Shown one piece after another: positions 44,113-53,100 of a stretch of 64,000 bases of DNA. The translations under genes were made by a program, and so were the position numbers. The notes under the pieces were generated by a model. The model had not been told where the DNA came from. It worked only from the letters and a program-made list of their open reading frames with translations, and ran no database searches. The stretch is from Clostridiales bacterium. GTDB lineage: Bacteria > Bacillota > Clostridia > Lachnospirales > Lachnospiraceae. Every line of letters begins with the position of its first letter. Position 1 is the first letter of the stretch. The DNA is taken from positions 1 to 64,000 of the forward strand of contig JAAYNM010000090.1 of NCBI GenBank assembly GCA_012520815.1, given 5' to 3'.

Positions 44113-45258
44113 ATGAAATTAGATTTTAAATTAGCCCCAAAAGATAAAAGACTTTTATTAACACTTTTGATAGTAGTCATCTTAATAGCGGCTGTTATTG
44201 TATATAACATGTTAAGCACAAGCGTATCTGATATAGAAGCAGAAAATGTGAAACTTAAGGCGATTGAAACAGATCTTTCAGAAAAAAGTGCTAATAGGAA
44301 GAACTATGTGGCAAAAACAAATGACTACAAGCTTTTATATGAAGAGATAATTAATTCATATGCAGCAGGACTTGATCAAGAGACGATTATTATGGATTTA
44401 GCATCTATAGAAAGTGATACTGAAGTATGGCTTAAACAAGCTGGTTTAACCCAGGTGGAACTTTTATACTCATTCGGTGATGTGAAATCTACAAATCCGA
44501 CTAAAGAAGGGCAACCAGTATACGTCTCTGACTTACAAGGATACAGTTCAGTTACAACTCTTTCTTATGAATGTACATATGAACAATTTAAGGCTGTAAT
44601 TAAGGCAATTAATCAAAGTGATAAAAAATATAAGATTGATAATATATCAGCGAATTATTCCAAGTCAGAAGACTTAGTTACGGGTGCAATTACACTTGAT
44701 TATTATGCAGTTACAGGTAATAATAGAGTTTTCCCTGGAACAACTATTGATGGAGTACCAGTGGGAACAGATAATATATTCGATTCTAGTACATATAGTG
44801 CAGGTGGTGTGGATGCAAAATACCTTGATAAGATTAAGACAAATTATGATTTATATCTTAACTTAAATGATGCAGCATCGGATGTGGATGCAATAGTGGT
44901 TGGACAAAGAAGCGATGTACTTGGAGAAACAAAAGTATCATCAAATCTCAATGCGACAGAAGTCGTAGAGATTACAGTATCAGGCTCAGGTGGTAACTAT
45001 ACAGTTAGTTACAGAATAGGTGATGAAGCATACCCAATTGATAACTTTATTGAGGGTGCAGCATTCTCCTTTGGTGATAGCCTGGATTTACTTGTTGTAA
45101 GCCGTCCACGTAATGGTGATGCTGATAAGGCAACAGCAAGACTTTCAGTGATTAATAATACTGATGTTACACTTAATATTGGTATCTTAAATGATGATAT
45201 AACAGAACCTAGATGTATACTTAGTAAGAGTTCTGGAGATATCGAAGTATTTCAGTAG
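44113..45258 (+). CDS. pilO: PilO-like pilus assembly protein
   Basis: A 381-aa bitopic membrane protein that, with PilN, links the cytosolic ATPase side to the pilus. A short cytosolic tail and helix LLLTLLIVVILIAAVIVYNML (residues about 13-33) precede a coiled coil (SVSDIEAENVKLKAIETDLSEK) and a ferredoxin-like domain. It is longer than usual PilO (about 200 aa), with an added C-terminal beta-rich domain (about 270-381). The ATG at 44113 has GGAGG upstream; the track start lies inside the PilM-PilN gene. It follows that gene by 10 bases. Confidence 0.8.
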   Translation: MKLDFKLAPKDKRLLLTLLIVVILIAAVIVYNMLSTSVSDIEAENVKLKAIETDLSEKSANRKNYVAKTNDYKLLYEEIINSYAAGLDQETIIMDLASIESDTEVWLKQAGLTQVELLYSFGDVKSTNPTKEGQPVYVSDLQGYSSVTTLSYECTYEQFKAVIKAINQSDKKYKIDNISANYSKSEDLVTGAITLDYYAVTGNNRVFPGTTIDGVPVGTDNIFDSSTYSAGGVDAKYLDKIKTNYDLYLNLNDAASDVDAIVVGQRSDVLGETKVSSNLNATEVVEITVSGSGGNYTVSYRIGDEAYPIDNFIEGAAFSFGDSLDLLVVSRPRNGDADKATARLSVINNTDVTLNIGILNDDITEPRCILSKSSGDIEVFQ

Positions 45259-45273
45259 GCAGGAGATGATTAA

Positions 45274-46398
45274 ATGAAGTCTTTAAAAAAGAATAACGAA
45301 GGTTTTTCCCTTATTGAATTAATCGTAACAATAACTGTTATAGCTATAGTGGCGATACCATTCATTAGGAGTTTTATGACCGCTATGAATGTAAATTCAG
45401 AGGCTAGAAGACTTCAGAATGCAACGACTGTCGCACAGGATATGACGGAATATTTTAAGGCAAAAAGTATTGAGGAATTAATGGCTGATTATGAATCATA
45501 TGTCACTAGTACAGAATCATCACCAGTAGACGATACATATGACAGAATATTTACAACATATAAATTTACTTCCATACCAAAAACAGGGGCAGATACAGAG
45601 GATTTTTATGTAGATATAAAGCTAGATCCTATAGAATATACAGATGCCAGCCCTGTAGCAGGTACGGATGCCGCAAAAAATGCGGTTAACAGTATGACTA
45701 GCCCCGAATTTTCAAGTCTTTTTGGCTCTGATGCAGCAATGATATTGAAACAATATACAGGTCCAGATAATGATTTGGAATCATATTTTAGAAGTAAAAA
45801 TGAACTTGCCGCTGGTGACTATGCAAATCTTGTTCCAGGAAAAGTGGTAAAGTCATCAAAGATGGATATAGAGTGCGATTATGATCATTCAACAGGTATA
45901 TATACATATTATATTAAGCTTACAATGACATATACCTTTGATGGCAGTAAAAGTGTTGATGTAGTTAAAACAATTACTAAGACTTATAATACGCCAGAAG
46001 GCCATGCTATATATATGTTACTTCCAGTCTATGATACTGTAAATGAAAACGCATCTGATAGTCTGAATATAAATTACACCTTTCTTAGTGAAGATGACTA
46101 CAAGACAGACGTAAGATTATATCTTGCAGAACAGCAAACAGCAGCGAAAATTCAGAGTGACAAGATAAAGATAAATGGTACCAACTTATATAGCTACAAT
46201 AACAGTGACAATAACTTCAAGGTATATACAAACATTCAAAGAAGTTTGAGTGATATTGCTTCAACAGAGGAAGTACAAGGACTTACATATTCTGAAAAGT
46301 CGGACAATGCAATTCTTTATCAGATAACTGTAGACGTACATTATAAAACTGCTGATGGCAAAGTAATAGCAACCTTTACCAGCACTAAGGAGGATTAG
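45274..46398 (+). CDS. Prepilin-like minor pilin, 374 aa
   Basis: A prepilin-type protein with leader MKSLKKNNEG, cleavage site G/F and SLIELIVTITVIAIVAIPFIRSF, with Glu at mature position 5. An IPFIRS break replaces the longer helix of major pilins, as in PilV-type minor pilins. The globular part is large for a minor pilin and Asp/Thr-rich. AGGAGAT precedes the ATG. It is 15 bases after pilO. A role in priming assembly or in the pilus tip is inferred. Confidence 0.82.
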   Translation: MKSLKKNNEGFSLIELIVTITVIAIVAIPFIRSFMTAMNVNSEARRLQNATTVAQDMTEYFKAKSIEELMADYESYVTSTESSPVDDTYDRIFTTYKFTSIPKTGADTEDFYVDIKLDPIEYTDASPVAGTDAAKNAVNSMTSPEFSSLFGSDAAMILKQYTGPDNDLESYFRSKNELAAGDYANLVPGKVVKSSKMDIECDYDHSTGIYTYYIKLTMTYTFDGSKSVDVVKTITKTYNTPEGHAIYMLLPVYDTVNENASDSLNINYTFLSEDDYKTDVRLYLAEQQTAAKIQSDKIKINGTNLYSYNNSDNNFKVYTNIQRSLSDIASTEEVQGLTYSEKSDNAILYQITVDVHYKTADGKVIATFTSTKED

Positions 46399-46400
46399 GT

Positions 46401-48845
46401 ATGCTTATGGGAAGAAGAGTATCACCAAAGAAAAATAAAATAGGCTTAAATGATAGTGGTTCCACAATGGTAATGGCAGTTATTGCTATTGCCTTTGTGG
46501 CTATTCTTGCTACTGTCATTTTATCGGCATCACTTGCCAATATTAATATGAAAAGAATGGATTCAAATTCTAAGAATACATTCTATACGGCAGAGTCGGT
46601 TTTAGATGAGGTAAAGGCTGGTATTGGATATGACAGCATTAATGTACTTGGAGAATCTTATACAAAGGTTCTTACTACCTTGGTTAGGCAGGGACCATCA
46701 TATAAGTATATCATTAATAATGAGCAGGCCAATCAGGAATTAAAGGAATACTTTGTAGATGGTGTACTTAGCAAGGTAACAAATAATGAATTGGCCTTTG
46801 ACGACAAAACTTTAGTAACTACAAATAATTCAGTAAAATTAGGCCAGGTAAAAGATTATCTGAACGGATTTATAAAGGGATATGAAGGCGAAGATAAAAC
46901 AGCAGAGGTAAAAAGTATAGGAAAAATAACAGCTGTAAAAGACAAAGATTTGGCAAAATATACAGTTATCCTTAAGGATGTGGTTATTGCATATAAGCAA
47001 GAAAAAGCAGAGAGTAATTACTTTTCAAATATAACAGTAGATTTTAATATAGATTTTCCAGATTTAACTGTTAACTTTACTGGTGGTAATACATTGCCAG
47101 GATTTAAGGAATTCAGTTTAATTACAGATGGTACATTATTAATTAACGGAAATCAGCTTAATGTTAATGCTTCTCATATTTATGCTGGTGAGAAAATAGC
47201 TATAACAGCCGATACAGATGGAAATAGTGGAATTATGAATGTAACAGGAAACGTAGTGACTGTAGATGGCGGAACTGCGAATTCTAATATAATATCTAGA
47301 GGTGATATTGTTGTAAGAGGTTCAGGAAATGCAACTAGTGCACTTTCGGTAGCAGGTGGAGATATTTGGTGTAACAATTTAACAATAGATAGTTACATTA
47401 GTACAATTGGTGGTAAGAGAGATATAACAAAGGGCGGAACTATTAATATAGATTCTTTCTCTAATACATATGTAAATGATGATTTAAATTTATATGGAAA
47501 ATATAGTTCGGCAACGATAGGTGGTAATTTCTACGGCTACAGTTATGATGGAAGTGCTGTTAATTCTCATACAGCATCTAGTTCTGTTATTATTAGCGGA
47601 GAATATTCATTACTTAATTTTAATCTTAATAGATTAATAGTAGGTGGTCGTTCTTATGTTGTTATTCCAGGTTCTGCTACAGGTGACTATATGACAGGTG
47701 AATCCCTTTCTGTTACAGAGGATCAGGATTTATACCTTGTTCAATCAAAGTATATTAGTACAAATCCATCAAATCCTATGGCATATGCTACATGGGAGTC
47801 TATAAAGAACGATGCAGGAGCAAATGTTATAAATACAACGGGATTTTTTGCAGCTGATTTACTGAATCCAACAACACCTTATGTAGAAAAAAGATCTGGT
47901 AATACATTATATATTTACTACAATTTTAAAGATAAGGCTTCGGCTACAGAATACATAAAGAGAATTATTAACGGAGCAGATGCAGAGTTAAAGGGTATAC
48001 TTAACTCATATGCTTCAAAAGTATTCACAGGCAGTTCTTCTCCAGCTGGAGTAAGCATTACAGCTGGTCAACTATATACAGCTGGAACACTGATGCAGAC
48101 TAGTAGCTTATCTGCTTTTGCAGGTGTAGGTTCTAATCAATCAGGACAGATGAATGATATTTCTTATGCAAGCGGAACTAACTCCATAGGGAATGATGTC
48201 TTTGTATTGAATGCACTTAACTGTAAAAATAGATATGATATTATTACGCACTTATTGGTGGATATACCAGCAACTAAAAATGGAGCAGAATATATTGTAG
48301 ATAATAGCGATGCTGCACTAAAAGAATTTTATGATAATTACGAGGCATCGGGAAGTGAAATGTCCAATGATGCATCTTCAAATATCATTAATTATAACTT
48401 GTTAGATTCTGGTATACAGTACAATAAAGACGAACAACTTATAATGTATGACTCTGGTTATATAAAACTAGCAATAAATAGAGCATCATATGTTGTTCCA
48501 AATAATGTAAAAGGTGGCATTATAGTATGTACGGGTTCTGTAATTTTGAATCATGATTTTAAAGGCTTGATAATATGTAAAGAGGGAATTCAAATTACAA
48601 ACAATGCTACAGTTACAACAGATGTAGCACTTATAGAAAACCTCATTATTAACGAATATGCATTTGCTGATGGTACAGTAATAGATCCAGAGGATGCGAC
48701 AACAAAGAGGTTCAAAGAATTCTTCTACGCATATGCTTCATCAGCTCCAGATGATGAGTCATCAGAAGCTCTAAGAATTGAAAATATAAGTTACACTGAC
48801 ATAGTAGGATGCACCAATTGGAGAAAATATGATGATGGCGAATAA
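46401..48845 (+). CDS. PilX-like pilus protein with beta-helix-like domain, 814 aa
   Basis: The N-terminus (LNDSGSTMVMAVIAIAFVAILATVILSAS) resembles PilX, which has a hydrophobic helix but lacks the G/xxxxE prepilin site. MKRMDSNSKNTFYTAESVLDEVKAGI follows, as in PilX. PilX is typically under 250 aa; this is 814. Residues about 230-480 are rich in short Gly/Asn/Asp/Ser repeats with a strand-turn pattern (GTLLINGNQLNVNASHIYAGEKIAI, GDIVVRGSGN, SVIISGEYSLLNF), suggestive of a beta-solenoid. The C-terminus has another such stretch (GGIIVCTGSVILNHDFKGLIICKEGIQITNNATV). It may be a tip-located adhesin or scaffold. It overlaps the next gene by 17 bases. Confidence 0.75.
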   Translation: MLMGRRVSPKKNKIGLNDSGSTMVMAVIAIAFVAILATVILSASLANINMKRMDSNSKNTFYTAESVLDEVKAGIGYDSINVLGESYTKVLTTLVRQGPSYKYIINNEQANQELKEYFVDGVLSKVTNNELAFDDKTLVTTNNSVKLGQVKDYLNGFIKGYEGEDKTAEVKSIGKITAVKDKDLAKYTVILKDVVIAYKQEKAESNYFSNITVDFNIDFPDLTVNFTGGNTLPGFKEFSLITDGTLLINGNQLNVNASHIYAGEKIAITADTDGNSGIMNVTGNVVTVDGGTANSNIISRGDIVVRGSGNATSALSVAGGDIWCNNLTIDSYISTIGGKRDITKGGTINIDSFSNTYVNDDLNLYGKYSSATIGGNFYGYSYDGSAVNSHTASSSVIISGEYSLLNFNLNRLIVGGRSYVVIPGSATGDYMTGESLSVTEDQDLYLVQSKYISTNPSNPMAYATWESIKNDAGANVINTTGFFAADLLNPTTPYVEKRSGNTLYIYYNFKDKASATEYIKRIINGADAELKGILNSYASKVFTGSSSPAGVSITAGQLYTAGTLMQTSSLSAFAGVGSNQSGQMNDISYASGTNSIGNDVFVLNALNCKNRYDIITHLLVDIPATKNGAEYIVDNSDAALKEFYDNYEASGSEMSNDASSNIINYNLLDSGIQYNKDEQLIMYDSGYIKLAINRASYVVPNNVKGGIIVCTGSVILNHDFKGLIICKEGIQITNNATVTTDVALIENLIINEYAFADGTVIDPEDATTKRFKEFFYAYASSAPDDESSEALRIENISYTDIVGCTNWRKYDDGE

Positions 48846-49419
48846 AAAACTCAAACTAAATAACAAAGGTGCAACCTTGGTTGAAGTGATTGTGGTTGTA
48901 GCTATTATGATTGTTGTTATTGGTGGTATGACTATAGGATTTTCACTTATAACTAATACCTACACAAGACAAACTAAAGATACATTAGAAGATTACATAG
49001 GCTCAGCTAGAACCAAAGCAAAGACAGTGACAGCCGATGAGTGGAATGTTGAAATTGCGAAGGAGAGCAATGGAGATTACAAATTTACACTTAATAAGGT
49101 TGTTAAGGAAATGAAAGCGGATGGAAGTATAACTTCAACTCCTGAAGTTGTCGACGAAAAACTAGTTAGTGGTGATGTGATTATTAGCTTTGTAAATGAT
49201 ACAGGTTACAAGGTTGATATCGATGATACTTCATCGAATCTTAAGATAGTGTTTGAGGCATCTAAAGGTAGCGTATCAAATATTATGGTAAACGATGTAA
49301 GCATTGCTACTGATGGAGATATGGGTAGTATGGGAACATTTACCGTAACCAAAGGCTCGTTCAGCAAAAAACTTGAACTTTACTTCATCACAGGTAAATG
49401 TGAAGAAGTATTCGACTAG
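48829..49419 (+). CDS. Prepilin-like protein, 196 aa
   Basis: A prepilin with leader ending LNNKG, cleavage site G/A and TLVEVIVVVAIMIVVIGGMTIGFS, with Glu at mature position 5. The rest is a small polar domain without cysteines. Three in-frame ATGs stand in a row at 48829-48837; GGAG lies 5 bases before the first. The start overlaps the end of the PilX-like gene. It is a probable minor pilin. Confidence 0.85.
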   Translation: MMMANKKLKLNNKGATLVEVIVVVAIMIVVIGGMTIGFSLITNTYTRQTKDTLEDYIGSARTKAKTVTADEWNVEIAKESNGDYKFTLNKVVKEMKADGSITSTPEVVDEKLVSGDVIISFVNDTGYKVDIDDTSSNLKIVFEASKGSVSNIMVNDVSIATDGDMGSMGTFTVTKGSFSKKLELYFITGKCEEVFD

Positions 49420-49430
49420 GCGGTGAGAAA

Positions 49431-50090
49431 ATGAAAAGTATTAAAACTAATCAAAAACTGAATAATGAAGGTTTTACGCTTATTGAATTATTAGTATCTA
49501 TGGCGATTAGTGGAATAGTGATAGTTTTGATTGCAGCCTTAATGACTAATGGATCTCTGCTCTTTAAAACGGAGAGTGAGAAAATAGATGTGCAAAATGA
49601 GCTGCAGATGGTAGATACGTTCATTACCGAAACTATCATGGAAGCAAAAACGTTAGATATAGTAGAAGATAGTGAAGGAACATTAACACTTTATACAGGA
49701 ATTAGAGGAAGCGGCAATGAGCTTCTAGCGGTTCCATCAGAAGATGGATTAAAAACTACAGAAAGAATCATCACATATGATCCAGAAAACTTTTCAATGT
49801 ATATTACAGATAAATATATTGCAGATATTCCAAAAGGGTATCAAATTTCAAATTATGTTAGAACCTTTAAGGTGAGCATCGATGATAGTTGTAAAACGTA
49901 TCGAGATGAGGTGCCTACTGGAGAGACAGAACCAGTAGCTGTACATAAGGGATATTCAAATCCAATCATACTAAATATAGATTTGGTAGTAGGAACCGAG
50001 GATAGACAAAAAGTTGAAACAATGCGAATAGTACTTAGAAATAAAATAGATATGGTAACTGTTAACGGCACTGAATACAATGTAGAATAG
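49431..50090 (+). CDS. Prepilin-like protein, PilW type
   Basis: A 219-aa prepilin. The leader MKSIKTNQKLNNEG is followed by G/F and TLIELLVSMAISGIVIVLIAALMTNGSLLF, with Glu at mature position 5. The following LFKTESEKIDVQNELQMVDTFITETIMEA resembles PilW/GspJ proteins, which cap pilus tips together with PilV and PilX. The start has GCGGTG 6 bases upstream. It is the last prepilin before the very large exported protein. Confidence 0.86.
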   Translation: MKSIKTNQKLNNEGFTLIELLVSMAISGIVIVLIAALMTNGSLLFKTESEKIDVQNELQMVDTFITETIMEAKTLDIVEDSEGTLTLYTGIRGSGNELLAVPSEDGLKTTERIITYDPENFSMYITDKYIADIPKGYQISNYVRTFKVSIDDSCKTYRDEVPTGETEPVAVHKGYSNPIILNIDLVVGTEDRQKVETMRIVLRNKIDMVTVNGTEYNVE

Positions 50091-50106
50091 GAGTTTGGAG
50101 GAAAAA

Positions 50107-53100
50107 ATGAAAAAGATTAAAAGCAAAATTCTAAAAATGAGCATCCAATCCAAAATAATTTGTGTACTGCTGACGATAACATTAGTAGTAAGCGCGGTAA
50201 TATACAATTTTAGCGGTGTGGAAGCACAAGGCGAAGAAGTAGTTACAGATAAAACATACCTATCAGACATAGTGGATAGAATTACAGCCGGTAAGCAAAA
50301 ATATTTTACAATTCTTGAGATTGTACCATATACTGGTATGGGGGAATTTAGATATTTTGCTGGTTCTGATGAAGTAGAAGCAGGACTTCTTAATAAGAGT
50401 CAATCAGAGCTTAAGGAACTCTACAATAAGTGTGGAGGATATGGTATAAAAAATGATTGGGTTAAGATGAACTACCTTTTTTCAAACTTTAACTACGAAA
50501 TCAAATATGATGAATACCAAAATACTTATAAAATAAAGTGTGATGAAATATTCAACAACTACGTGTTACAAGATCCTTTCGATTCGTTACTTGAAGGAAG
50601 AATTATGGTTAACACTGTTGAGGCTAATGACCTTACTCAGGCGGATCTTGATTCGGCTGATTTAGTTATTATATCCGTGACACCACAGGATAATAGTACT
50701 ATTGCAGCGTATAATTACTATTCTAAGGAAAATGCTAAATGTAGTGAAGAAAATGATGAATCTACGAATGTATATGATAAAGAAGGCAAAGAACTTCATT
50801 GGAGTAAAATTACATATGAGACATATGAAAAGAGCGGAAGTGACCTTATAAGCCGTGATATTTCATGGGAAATGGCAACAAAACTTCTAGATTATATGAT
50901 GGTGGGAAGAGATCTTAAGGGTGATGGTAAATATACCAAGACTCCAGTTATTCTTGATGCAAGAGCAAGTGAAGGATTATCTCGCGATTGTAATATGTAT
51001 AAGATAGCATTGATATACAGAATGCTGGAATCTAGTCAGTACAAAGATTTTATGACAAATCATATGACTACAGTTGATGAAAATGGAAAGCAATATATAA
51101 ATAAAACAGGTGTGACAACTGCAGCTCTTTATTATACAGACGAAAGTGCAGTGATTCCAACAACCCCAGAAGCTACTACACCAAAGCCAGAACCAACAAC
51201 CCCGGAAGAGACTTCAGAGGGTGAGACTCCGGCAGAGGGAGAAGAAACAACCCCAGAATCTACAACCCCAGAATCTACAACCCCAGAACCTACAACCCCA
51301 GAGCCTACTACACCACCTGCAAGTAATGTGATTAGGGTTCTTGAGTTTACACATGAAGATATAATCAAGTGTGTAGATGCTAATGAATGTATTGATACCA
51401 ATCCAAACGCGAGAAAAAGACTTACAAATGATTACTGGGTACATAGTGGTGATGCTAGAATTATTCCATCAAATCGCGATCGTGTTGTTACAGAAAACGA
51501 TTACGTTGGTATAAACGAAAGAGGACTGAATAATAAAACAGTAGCAGATATTATTAGATATCTTCTTGGATGCAAGGGTTCATATGTTATAGATTATGAC
51601 TTTAGTGATGGTCCAATTAGAATTCTTGAAGTTGAACCATGTAACTCATTTAGATATTCAGATTTTACTAGTATTAAGGCATTGGCTGATGGCATGGGTC
51701 TTGATACAAGTAAGTGGAATTCAACAAATTATAAGCAGTATTTAACTGTGACTTGCCTTTCAACCAAGGCACTTAATACAGTGACAACCGATCTTATCTC
51801 AACATATGATGCAATTATTATTGGTGATAAGGACGACATGCTTACCAAAGATAGTGCGAAAAAGACAATTTATAATGATAAGACATTGAACGGATACGTA
51901 TACTTAGCATATGGAGATTTATCAAAACTTTCTTCTCCACTTTTAGGTAATCTTCCAATAGATTATGTTGCTTATAAAGGAAGTATCAATAATAGTACTG
52001 GAGAACTAACAAATAGTGACTGTAGCAAAGGGCTAAAAAGAATAACTGATTATGAAACTATACCACGTAGAAAACATAATTGGGGAAGCTCAAATGGATA
52101 TGCTGACTGGACTGATTTAGAACATCAAATGAAGTATAACTATATGTATACTGTATCAGAAACAACAAAAAGTGTCTGGACTGATTATCAGTGGGATTTT
52201 CTAAGTGAAAAGCACTCAGGTCAGTTAGTAGGTGTAATAGATACATATAATTATTATAAAAATCATAAAAAGACGACAAGTAATGATGATTTATTTGCAG
52301 ATCCTATTGGAAACGGTAGATTTAGTGATAATGATTTCACAGAGAGAACAAAAGAAAAGCTTGTGCAGTATGCTGATGCCGGAAAGTTATTGATAATGGC
52401 GGATATGGTATACGACAATGACGGTTCAAAGGTATATCCTACTTCAAAAGTTGCCGAATTTTCAAGCTATGTAACAGCTCCAGGTTCTGGTGCAAACTAT
52501 TTAAGACAGAAAAATATTAAGGGATTACTTACCCATGTAAATGTAATGTCCCCTACACTTAAGTTTACCCTTGAACCAACCACAATTGCATATGATGACA
52601 ATGGAATTATAAATAAGTACAATTCGACAGGTCATGAATTAAATTATGCATTTACTATAGATGCATATGCAAATACTACATACAAAATAAAGCTTATTAT
52701 TGATAAAAACGGTGATGGTATCTTCTCTGATGAAGGAGGATATGTTCAAGATGACACGAATGAAATTTTTAAAACAATGGTAGTGACCACCGATGCATCA
52801 GGTCGTGCAGATGTTTCCTTATCAACCAACTTGGCGTCAAATTACAACGGAATTGTAGCGTGGAAGATTGAAGTTGCCCAAATGAAAGATACACCATCGG
52901 GTAAGATAGAAACAACTCTTAGATCTTCACAGATAGGATATACAGCAGTAAAGAGTGAGGAAGTAATGAGTATAAAAGTTCTTCAGATTCTTCCAACCAG
53001 ACAATATTTTGGCGGAGGTGATTATGGTCTTGCACTAAATATGTCATCTTCTGTTCTTTCAGGTGATAATATTCCAAAGGGATATAATGATGGATTTAAG

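Noticed and set aside
51132-51444. Minus-strand ORFs with VVGSGVVGSG repeats
   Set aside because: They are the complement of the Thr/Pro/Glu repeat in the 1507-aa protein. No ribosome site or independent support.
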